Below the pieces are notes generated by a model that was given only the letters and a program-made list of their open reading frames with translations, did not search any database and had not been told where the DNA came from. This document shows positions 27,871-34,929 of a DNA stretch of 34,929 nt, piece by piece (within the stretch, counting starts at the first letter, position 1; the number at the start of each line of letters is the position of its first letter). A program made the translations under genes and the position numbers. Source of the stretch: Pseudomonas sp. Irchel 3E20 (GTDB lineage: Bacteria > Pseudomonadota > Gammaproteobacteria > Pseudomonadales > Pseudomonadaceae); assembly GCF_900187645.1 (NCBI RefSeq), contig NZ_FYEE01000022.1, positions 1 to 34,929 on the forward strand, given 5' to 3'.

Positions 27871-30771
27871 ATGGTGCAAACGTCCCGCTTAGTCCTGGAG
27901 ATCGATAGTCGGGATGCGGAAAAGAAAGCAGCGGATACCCGCGAGGCTTTAGAAGAACTGGAGGCTCTTGGAATTCCAACGCAGCGCGCCATGGCCAAAG
28001 CAGCGGCAGGCATCAACGAAACAGGGAAGAGCGCTGAGGGTGCGCGTAAGTCGTATGGTTACTACCGAGATGAGGTTGAGCAACTGCTCGGCAGGCTCGA
28101 CCCTCTTCGCAGAAAGCAGCAGGAGCTTGCAAAAAGCCAGGCCGACCTGGCCGCCGCCTTCAAACGAGGTGATATCGGAGAGGCTGGCTACAAGGAATTT
28201 TCGAGCATCATCCGAGACCAGTCCAGCGCGATTACCGCACAAAGAGCAGCTCTAAAAAGCCTGAATGGCGATATGGGCAGAACTGGGAACACTGCCAAAC
28301 AGACCGCCGCCGCAATGAAAATGTTGCCTGCGCAGTTCAGCGATATTTTCGTCAGCTTGCAGGGCGGCCAAGCACCGCTGACAGTTTTGCTGCAACAAGG
28401 CAGTCAAATCAAAGATTCCTTCGGAGGCATAGGTGCGGCGTCGAAGGCATTGGGCGGATACGTCGCGGGCTTGGTAAACCCATTTTCGGTTGCGGCAGTA
28501 GCGGTGGGCGCATTGACGCTTGCTTATTACAAGGGCAGCCAAGAGGCAGACGAGTACAACAAGTCCCTAATATTCACCGGTAATGTTGCCGGTACAAGCG
28601 CTATGCAGCTGGCATCGATGGCGCAAAAGGTTAGCGCAACGGTCGGCACTACTGGTGCTGCTGCCGAGGTGCTGGCCAAGCTGGCAGGCAATGGGAAGAT
28701 CGCCAGCGGCAGCTTCGGAGAGATCACTGAAGCGGCTCTTCAGATGGAAAAGGCCACCGGCAAGGCTATCGACGAGACGATCGCCGAGTTTGCAAAGATC
28801 GCCAAGGACCCGGTCGCAGCAGCCAAGGAGCTCAACGATCAGTACCACTTTCTGACAGCCAGTACTTACGCTCAAATCACGGCTCTCAAGGAGCAAGGCG
28901 ACACGATCGGTGCTACGAAGCTGCTCACCGATACCTACGCAAAAACTATTGAAGAGCGCACCGGCCAGGTAACGCAAAACCTTGGCTTGATCGAGAGCGC
29001 TTGGAACAAAATCAAAGAAGCAGCCAGTGGCGCACTCGACGCCGCGAAAGATATCGGTCGAATTCAAACCCTGGAGCAGCAGGCGGAAGTCATCAGGCAA
29101 AGGCTGCAGACAAATCAAGGGCGGGGCGGGCGAGTGGCCGCGCTCGGGATTGAGACGCGTGATGTGGCGAAGGATCGTGGCGATCTGGCTTTTCTTGAGC
29201 TTCAGATTGATGCAGAGAAAGAACGTGCCAAATGGGTCGGAACTGTCAGGAAAGAAAACGACCTCTCTATTACCGCACAAGCATCGCTGAACAGTCAGTT
29301 AGCAGCGTCAGCAAGCAACGCCGACAAACTCAAGAAGCGACTCGAAGAAATCAATCGTCTTGCCAAGGACGCGAAAGGCGGAACCGGCGGTAAGGTTTAC
29401 ACGGATCTCGAACTTCAACAGCTCCGGGATGCTGCAGTAAAACAGTTTGCAGGCCCGAAGCCTAAGGCCGTTACCGAAGATGCTGGGCAGCGGATGCTTG
29501 ACGAAGCCCGCCAGCGAAACGCTGTTCTTCAGCAGCAAAGCTCATTGATTGGTTTGCAAGTTGACGGAACGAAGTCCTTGGGCGCCGAAGCCAAAAGACT
29601 GCTTGAGCTAGAACAGCAGATTGCGGACCTGAAGGACAAGAAGACTTTAACGTCTACGCAAAAACAGATACTCGCGATGGCTGATTTGAATCTCGCGCAG
29701 CAGAGGCAGAACGCCGCTCTTGAAAAAGAAAATGAACTGCGCAAGATCGCAATTGAGGAATTGCAAAAGCTCGCCGCATTCCAGACCAACCTTGCAAGCC
29801 AGTTGGCGAAGGCCCAGACCGGGCTGGACAACAATCTGGCCGGTATGGGCATGGGGGATCAGCAGCGGCAGCGCCTGCAGGAGCAGCTCAATATCCAGCA
29901 GCAGTACCAGTCTCAACTGGACGCGCTGGAGCAGCAGCACAACGAGGGACGGATCAGCGACAACCTCTACGGTCAGGAGACCGAAGCCCTGCGTTCGGCC
30001 CTGCAAACCCGTCTCGGCATGCAGCAGCAGTACTACACGGATGTGGACAAGGCCCAGTCGGACTGGTCACTGGGGGCGTCATCTGCTCTCCAGACCTACG
30101 CAGAGCAGGCCAATGACGTGGCCGGACAAACCCGCAACCTGTTCACCAGCGCTTTCGGCAACATGGAAGACGCCGTGGTGAACTTCGTGAAGACCGGGAA
30201 GCTTTCGTTCAAGGACTTTGCTGATGGCGTTGTTGCTGACCTGATCCGCATCCAGGTGCGGCAGGCGGCAGCAGGATTTCTTAGCACTGCATTCGGATTC
30301 CTGACTGGTGGCGGAGGTGCGTCCGCCGCTGGCAGCGGAACCATGACAGGCTTCAGTGAGACGATCTCGAATACTGGGTTTTCGTCAGGTGGTTACACCG
30401 GCGATGGCGGCAAGTTCGAGCCGAAGGGCGTCGTCCACGGCGGCGAGTTCGTGGTCAAGAAGGAAGTGGTCAGTCAGCCTGGCGCGCGCGAGTTCCTGGA
30501 GCGGATGAACGCTAATTCGAATGGATGCGCTGACGGCGGGTACGTCGACCCAGCATCCGCGGCGGCACCCAGCAGCACCACGCAAAGCATCGCAGTCAAC
30601 GGCGGATCGCCAAGCATCACCCAGCAGTTCAGCTTCCAGGGCACACCTGACGACGCAACCATCAGCCTTGTGAAGGACGCCGCTTATCAGGGCGCAAAGG
30701 GCGGATACGAGATGGTCATGCGTGACCTGAAGCAGAACGGACCAATTCGCCAGCTGATCGCGCGGCGCTAA
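27871..30771 (+). CDS. Tape measure protein
   Basis: 966 residues from the ATG at 27871 (GGAG upstream). Order: coiled-coil N-terminus (RLVLEIDSRDAEKKAADTREALEEL), a hydrophobic region about 220-250 (GGYVAGLVNPFSVAAVAVGALTLAYYKG) that may insert into membrane during ejection, long coiled coils, then the lambda-type C-terminal domain (TYAEQANDVAGQTRNLFTSAFGNMEDAVVNFVKTGKLSFKDFADGVVADLIRIQVRQ). It sets tail length. Confidence 0.92.
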   Translation: MVQTSRLVLEIDSRDAEKKAADTREALEELEALGIPTQRAMAKAAAGINETGKSAEGARKSYGYYRDEVEQLLGRLDPLRRKQQELAKSQADLAAAFKRGDIGEAGYKEFSSIIRDQSSAITAQRAALKSLNGDMGRTGNTAKQTAAAMKMLPAQFSDIFVSLQGGQAPLTVLLQQGSQIKDSFGGIGAASKALGGYVAGLVNPFSVAAVAVGALTLAYYKGSQEADEYNKSLIFTGNVAGTSAMQLASMAQKVSATVGTTGAAAEVLAKLAGNGKIASGSFGEITEAALQMEKATGKAIDETIAEFAKIAKDPVAAAKELNDQYHFLTASTYAQITALKEQGDTIGATKLLTDTYAKTIEERTGQVTQNLGLIESAWNKIKEAASGALDAAKDIGRIQTLEQQAEVIRQRLQTNQGRGGRVAALGIETRDVAKDRGDLAFLELQIDAEKERAKWVGTVRKENDLSITAQASLNSQLAASASNADKLKKRLEEINRLAKDAKGGTGGKVYTDLELQQLRDAAVKQFAGPKPKAVTEDAGQRMLDEARQRNAVLQQQSSLIGLQVDGTKSLGAEAKRLLELEQQIADLKDKKTLTSTQKQILAMADLNLAQQRQNAALEKENELRKIAIEELQKLAAFQTNLASQLAKAQTGLDNNLAGMGMGDQQRQRLQEQLNIQQQYQSQLDALEQQHNEGRISDNLYGQETEALRSALQTRLGMQQQYYTDVDKAQSDWSLGASSALQTYAEQANDVAGQTRNLFTSAFGNMEDAVVNFVKTGKLSFKDFADGVVADLIRIQVRQAAAGFLSTAFGFLTGGGGASAAGSGTMTGFSETISNTGFSSGGYTGDGGKFEPKGVVHGGEFVVKKEVVSQPGAREFLERMNANSNGCADGGYVDPASAAAPSSTTQSIAVNGGSPSITQQFSFQGTPDDATISLVKDAAYQGAKGGYEMVMRDLKQNGPIRQLIARR

Positions 30772-30789
30772 GCCTTTAAGGAGTACCAC

Positions 30790-31374
30790 ATGGCTCTTAC
30801 GTGGCCTGCTTCGCTGCGCCCGTCAGAAATGACGTGGGGCATAGTCAACAATAGCCGTGCGTTCACATCGACGCTTTCGAATGCCCAGCAGATCGTTGGC
30901 TACCCTGGCGCCTACTGGCAGTGCACGCTGAGCTTCGGGTTGCTGACCAGGGCCCAGGAACGCGAGCTTTCGTCATTCCTTGGAACGCTGGACGGGATGT
31001 TTGGCACATTCAATATGCCTGCATTCACTCGTCGACGTGCCGTGAGCATGGGCACGCTGACCGTTGTGTCAGGTAATGCGCAGGCTAGGGCGATGGTCCT
31101 GACTGGTGCTACGCCGAGCACAGCAATTTTCAGCGCTGGAGACTACATCACTGTCGCTGGCGAGATGTTCGAGGTTACCAACCCTGCAGCGTCCAGCGCC
31201 CAGGGCCAGGTGACGGTGTCGCTCAATAAGCGCATCAGAAAAACCCTTTCCGCCGGCGCCGCGGTTGAATACCTCAACCCTTACTCCGAAATGCGAATGA
31301 CGTCCGATACATGGTCGATGTCGGTCAGACCTGTTGTTGCTAACGGTTCATACCAATTCAGGGAGGCCTTCTGA
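30790..31374 (+). CDS. Distal tail protein (minor tail)
   Basis: 194 residues; AAGGAG precedes the ATG. 'LTWPASLRPSEMTWGIVNNSRAFTSTLSNAQQIVGYPGAYWQCTLSF' is a conserved start of minor tail proteins following the tape measure in this phage group. 'LSSFLGTLDGMFGTFNMPAF' is also typical. The position of lambda gpM suggests a baseplate role. It overlaps the next start by one base. Confidence 0.75.
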   Translation: MALTWPASLRPSEMTWGIVNNSRAFTSTLSNAQQIVGYPGAYWQCTLSFGLLTRAQERELSSFLGTLDGMFGTFNMPAFTRRRAVSMGTLTVVSGNAQARAMVLTGATPSTAIFSAGDYITVAGEMFEVTNPAASSAQGQVTVSLNKRIRKTLSAGAAVEYLNPYSEMRMTSDTWSMSVRPVVANGSYQFREAF

Positions 31375-31976
31375 TGCCATCTTCATTCCCATTCAGCCAG
31401 GGCGTGGTGAATATCATCGCCACCGGCAAGTTCATGCCTGTGTATGCGGTCCAGCTCGATTTTGTGGACGGCATGGTCTTCGCCCACACCGGTACGGGCC
31501 AGCTCGTTATCGACGGGATCACTTATGACGGTGTGGGCAATTTCGGCCAAGTCAGCCAGTCGCAGGAGAGCGACAACTCGGGCTCGCCAATGTCAGTGGA
31601 GCTCTCCTTGAGCGGCCTGGATGCCTACATCGTTTCGGAGACCAATATTCGCGGCTGTCGAGGGCGGTCGGCGAAGGTCATGTTCGTGGTGTTCGACGAG
31701 GCTGGAAGCTACGCCGCTGACATCTTGTTCTCTGGGCGGATGGATGCGGCCAAGTTTTCCTACGCCGGTAATGGACAGGAAGGCAACGCCATTACCGTCC
31801 CGGTGGTTGATCGGATGGCAGAGTGGAGTCGTACCGGCACCGAGCGCTTCACCGATGAAAACCATCGCGCGCGCCACAAGGGCGATCGTTTCTTTTATGC
31901 CATCGCCCAGATGTCCGAGTGGCCAATTTACTGGGGCTCGAAGAAGGACGCGCCGGTATTTACCTATGGGAGTTAG
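31374..31976 (+). CDS. Tail hub protein (gpL-position)
   Basis: 200 residues. 'TGKFMPVYAVQLDFVDGMVFAHTGTGQLVIDGITYDGVGNFGQVSQSQE' and 'VVDRMAEWSRTGTERFTDENHRARHKGDRFFYAIAQMSEWPIYWG' match the second minor tail protein of this group (DUF2163-like). It lies between the distal tail protein and the NlpC/P60-like gene, where lambda has gpL. Confidence 0.75.
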   Translation: MPSSFPFSQGVVNIIATGKFMPVYAVQLDFVDGMVFAHTGTGQLVIDGITYDGVGNFGQVSQSQESDNSGSPMSVELSLSGLDAYIVSETNIRGCRGRSAKVMFVVFDEAGSYAADILFSGRMDAAKFSYAGNGQEGNAITVPVVDRMAEWSRTGTERFTDENHRARHKGDRFFYAIAQMSEWPIYWGSKKDAPVFTYGS

Positions 31977-31978
31977 GC

Positions 31979-32377
31979 ATGCGTTATCGAGATTGGACTA
32001 CGCGTTTAAACGATGTGATCCAGGCCGCCCAAGGGCGGCCTTTTTCATGGGGCGAATTTGACTGCTGCCTTTTCGCAGCGGACTGCACTGCCGCTGTTTG
32101 CGGGACTGACCCGGCCGAACAGTACCGAGGGAAGTACAAGACCGAGGCAGGTGCAAAACGTCAGCTCAAGAAGCGGCACGGCAGTCTTGAGGCCGCCTGG
32201 GACGCATGCTTCTCCAGGGTTTCGATGGCCTTTATCCAGCGTGGCGATGTGGTGATGTACGACGCGCCGGGCGGACGCAGCATGGCCGTGTTCTGGGCGG
32301 GAGACTACTGGGCAACGACCGATGACGGTGTTGCTCGCGTTGTGTGCGAGCCATTGGCCGCCTGGAGAGTCGAATGA
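31979..32377 (+). CDS. NlpC/P60-like tail protein (DUF6950-type)
   Basis: 132 residues; GGGAG precedes the ATG, two bases after the previous stop. 'PFSWGEFDCCLFAAD' holds the Cys expected as nucleophile of NlpC/P60-type peptidases; 'RGDVVMYDAPGGRSMAVFWAGDYWATTDDG' is the beta core, but the usual His after 'MAV' is not obvious. It occupies the gpK position and may help the tail cross peptidoglycan. It overlaps gpJ by four bases. Confidence 0.75.
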   Translation: MRYRDWTTRLNDVIQAAQGRPFSWGEFDCCLFAADCTAAVCGTDPAEQYRGKYKTEAGAKRQLKKRHGSLEAAWDACFSRVSMAFIQRGDVVMYDAPGGRSMAVFWAGDYWATTDDGVARVVCEPLAAWRVE

Positions 32378-34929
32378 GTGGCGGTGTTAAGAAGATTGCC
32401 CAAGTGGCCATTGGGGCCGTTATCGGCCTCGTGCAGGGCGGTCCGGTGGGCGCTGCCATTGGGGCAGGTCTGGCGTTCTATGTTGCTGACCAGCAGGAGA
32501 GGCTCGGAGCGAAGTCCCCGCTGCGCGATAACGAGCCATCCGCGCAGACCGTCCGCTCTTCGAAAGCCCCTGCGCGCTTCATCCTTGGTCGAGTTTCAAC
32601 TGGCGGGGTTCTTGTTTGGGCCCAAGAGCAGACTGGAACGACCTCAAATGGAGAATGGTTACATCTGGTTTATGTGTTGAGCGAGGGGCCGATAGATGCT
32701 CTTGAGAATATCTATCTGGGTGAGGAGCCAATAAGCACCTACGGCGAGAATGCGACCTATGAGCTGATCGTCAACCCGACCCAGGTTAACGCATTCCTAA
32801 AGGCGAACTGTCCTGATTGGAAGGATAGCCAGATTGGCCGAGGTCTTTCCTTTGTTCGTGTTTCGCTTAAATACAGCGCAGAGAAATTCCCCTCAGGCAT
32901 ACCCGACACCAGATTCGTGGTGCGAGGCCGTAATGATATCTACGATCCTAGGACGGGAGCGTCGGCATACAGCGACAATACGGCGCTTCATATGCTCTGG
33001 TACCTGCGCGCTCGCTGCGGAGTGCCTGACGATGAGATCGTCTTTTCTACTTTTGCCAGTGCTGCCAACGTTTGCGACGAGTCGGTTTCCAATGCGGGCG
33101 GCTCAGTTAGTCAACGCTATCGAACTTCCTGCGTAATTGGCGCTGATGAGCAGCGGACTGGCGTTCTGCAGAAGCTTGAAGCGGCCTGCGCGGGAAAGCT
33201 GATCCGCGTTGGCGGGCGCTGGATGCTTCAGGCTGGCGCCTATTACGGCCCATATGACTTCGAAGTAACGGAAGATATGGTAGTTGGCACTGTTGCTGGA
33301 AGCACTGAGCCAACAAATGATTCAGCCATCAACACTGTTCGCGGAACCTTCATCGATCCCTCTCAGTCCTGGACAGAGACTGACTATCCAGAGGTCAGCG
33401 TATCCCAATGGATTATTGAAGACGGAGGGGAGTCTGCGGAAACGCTGACATTCTCCTATGTGACGAATCCATATCAGGCGCAGCGCCTGGCCAACATCGA
33501 GCTTCGCCGCCGACGGGCTGGTGGCACAATTAGTATTCCAATGAATTTTGCGGGATACAACTGCCGCCCGGGCAGGGTGGTCAGGATAAATCTGCCGTCA
33601 CTCAACATCCTCGGAGAATTCATTGTTACCAACTGGTCTATGGGTGATGAGGAGGGCTGTGTTGTACAGGTTTCTCAGTACGAATCGGCAATCTTCGACG
33701 ACGCCGTGGGGCAGCCGTACAATCCGCTTGGCTTTATTAGCCTTCCTGCTGGCGGCCTGGGGTCGCCTTCAGGTCTTGTATGGGCGCAGGATAAAACAGC
33801 CGAAGTCATTCAAGGCGTTCTCTCCTGGCAGCCCTCTCAGGGGATCGTCTCGGAATATGCCGTGATTGTCCGGCAGGGCGCGACGGTAGTTCAGTCTCAT
33901 ACGATTCAGTCTGTCGGCACGAAATGCAGTCTGAATGGGCTTCCATCTGGAAATTACACTATGAGTGTTGCCGCTGTCGGGCCAATGACAAGGTCTGGCG
34001 AAGCGACTATTACGGTCAGCATCAATGGGCCGCCCATTCCTGAGTCCTGCGCGGTTCAGTCCTCGATCGACAATATCGTACTTATTCCTGGTAACGCGCT
34101 GAACGGTTTGAATGGCGGGACGTATGAGTATTACTTTACGACTTCGCCCATAGAAACTGCGGTACAGGCTGTGTATCTGGGCCGCGGTCTTTCATTCGCG
34201 CATACCGGCCTTGGTTTCTGGAAGAACTATTACTATTTCATCCGCTCGTCCAATGCCTATGGCAAAAGCGCATTCCTGAGAGTTATAGCCCAGACATCCA
34301 ATGATGTGTCGACATATCTGGCTGCGCTCGCCGGCAAGGTCACCGAGAAGGAGCTCGGTAAGGATCTGCAGGAAGAGATCGAGAAAATCCCCGGGCTGCA
34401 AACCCAGATCGATGCGCTGGACGAGAGCTACGACCCGACCAAGACCTACGTGAAGAACGCCATCGTGCGCCAGGGCCAGTTGCTGTACCAGGCCAAGGGA
34501 CCGGTTCCGATCAACAAGCCACCACCGAACGCCACCTACTGGCTGGATGTGGGGCAGTCGGTCGAATCCGCCAACGGCCTGGCCCAGCAGGTGAACACGA
34601 ACACCACGGACATCACCACGGTCGATGGCAAGGTCACGGCCCAGGCCTCGGCGTTCAACGCGTTGCGCTCGTCCTGGCGCGGCGACGATGACGGCAACGG
34701 ATCAAAGGTGGATGCACTCAAGGGCTGGGCCAGCACGGCAGCCATCGCGAACGAGGAGAAGACCCGGGCCTCGGAGAACGAGGCGATAGCGCAGCGCACC
34801 ACCACGCTGGACGCCAAGGTAGGCGACAACGCGGCGAACCTGACCACGCTGGAGAAGGTGGTGGCCACCAATGAGCTGGCGATGTCGCAAAGCCTTGTCC
34901 AGCTCTCGGCCGAAGTGGGCGACAACAAG
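32374..34929 (+). CDS. Tail-tip attachment protein gpJ-like (partial, runs off right edge)
   Basis: 852 codons visible from the ATG at 32374, open to the end. The N-terminus has a glycine-zipper hydrophobic segment (IAQVAIGAVIGLVQGGPVGAAIGAGLAFYVA). The conserved J core follows (PARFILGRVSTGGVLVW, LHLVYVLSEGPIDALENIYLG, LQKLEAACAGKLIRVGGRWMLQAG, 'TVRGTFIDPSQSWTETDYPEV', NIELRRRRAGGTISIPMNFAG). Then fibronectin-like repeats (residues about 460-640). From residue ~655 helical, DUF1983-like sequence (VNTNTTDITTVDGKVTAQ) begins with higher GC. It recognises the host receptor. Confidence 0.92.
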   Translation, partial: MSGGVKKIAQVAIGAVIGLVQGGPVGAAIGAGLAFYVADQQERLGAKSPLRDNEPSAQTVRSSKAPARFILGRVSTGGVLVWAQEQTGTTSNGEWLHLVYVLSEGPIDALENIYLGEEPISTYGENATYELIVNPTQVNAFLKANCPDWKDSQIGRGLSFVRVSLKYSAEKFPSGIPDTRFVVRGRNDIYDPRTGASAYSDNTALHMLWYLRARCGVPDDEIVFSTFASAANVCDESVSNAGGSVSQRYRTSCVIGADEQRTGVLQKLEAACAGKLIRVGGRWMLQAGAYYGPYDFEVTEDMVVGTVAGSTEPTNDSAINTVRGTFIDPSQSWTETDYPEVSVSQWIIEDGGESAETLTFSYVTNPYQAQRLANIELRRRRAGGTISIPMNFAGYNCRPGRVVRINLPSLNILGEFIVTNWSMGDEEGCVVQVSQYESAIFDDAVGQPYNPLGFISLPAGGLGSPSGLVWAQDKTAEVIQGVLSWQPSQGIVSEYAVIVRQGATVVQSHTIQSVGTKCSLNGLPSGNYTMSVAAVGPMTRSGEATITVSINGPPIPESCAVQSSIDNIVLIPGNALNGLNGGTYEYYFTTSPIETAVQAVYLGRGLSFAHTGLGFWKNYYYFIRSSNAYGKSAFLRVIAQTSNDVSTYLAALAGKVTEKELGKDLQEEIEKIPGLQTQIDALDESYDPTKTYVKNAIVRQGQLLYQAKGPVPINKPPPNATYWLDVGQSVESANGLAQQVNTNTTDITTVDGKVTAQASAFNALRSSWRGDDDGNGSKVDALKGWASTAAIANEEKTRASENEAIAQRTTTLDAKVGDNAANLTTLEKVVATNELAMSQSLVQLSAEVGDNK

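Noticed and set aside
1..34929. Integrase, attachment sites, transposase or insertion sequence
   Set aside because: None visible in any frame; the site of integration, if any, lies outside the window.

Overview
The window holds most of a temperate, lambda-like siphovirus, either a prophage or a phage genome, from a Pseudomonas-type host. Three things suggest Pseudomonas: the GC-rich codon usage, two small protein families I associate with Pseudomonas (DUF1654 and DUF1652), and the set of structural genes (DUF4055 portal, DUF2280 small terminase, DUF4128 tail terminator, lambda-type holin). No integrase, excisionase, attachment site or endolysin is visible, and the tail-tip gene runs off the right edge, so both ends of the phage lie outside the window.

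Left arm and immunity (1-6486). A leftward early operon (118 to 1 back to 1778) carries small zinc-binding proteins, a Lar-like protein and an HNH/AP2 endonuclease. It starts from a PL-type promoter at 2110-2138. Its leader carries a near-consensus boxA (2047-2058), and a 433-nt hairpin-rich non-coding stretch lies inside it (476-908). A rightward DUF1654/DUF1652 pair (2221-2909) sits beside PL, with a LexA-like box in the DUF1654 promoter. The lysogeny operon reads leftward from a probably leaderless CI repressor (5723-4842), through three small helical proteins that look like tandem paralogues, to a BstA-like candidate abortive-infection protein (3920-3006). Five 15-bp operators with core TTAAC-N5-GTTWA lie at OL (two) and OR (three, spaced exactly 24 bp), and a lambda-like Cro reads to the right.

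Early right arm (6569-11464). A Bro-N antirepressor is followed by an O-like replication protein with five iterons inside its gene (a lambda-style origin), a gene in the position of lambda P, an Ead/Ea22-like protein, NinB, NinG and a Q-position protein. A PR'-like late promoter starts on the last codons of that gene, followed by an intrinsic terminator, tRNA-Thr(UGU) and tRNA-Asn(GUU).

Late region (12031-34929). Holin, an HslV/proteasome-like Ntn-hydrolase, a two-helix membrane protein, a metallopeptidase-like protein, terminase small and large subunits, portal, MuF-like minor head protein, scaffold, capsid, head-tail connectors, tail terminator, tail tube with an Ig-like domain, the tail-assembly chaperone pair joined by a -1 frameshift signal (A-AAA-AAG), tape measure, distal tail proteins, an NlpC/P60-like protein and gpJ. 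Four intrinsic terminators lie inside this long operon, which is expected if late transcription is antiterminated.

Accessory genes interrupt the late operon. One minus-strand gene with its own good sigma70 promoter sits between the minor head protein and scaffold (18818-19411). An accessory island between chaperone and tape measure (25738-27852) holds a minus-strand gene, a YafO-type toxin with an unusual exported partner, and a second exported protein. The strongest candidates for something undescribed are the cI - three-paralogue - BstA-like lysogeny operon, the structured region at 476-908, and the exported protein/YafO pair.
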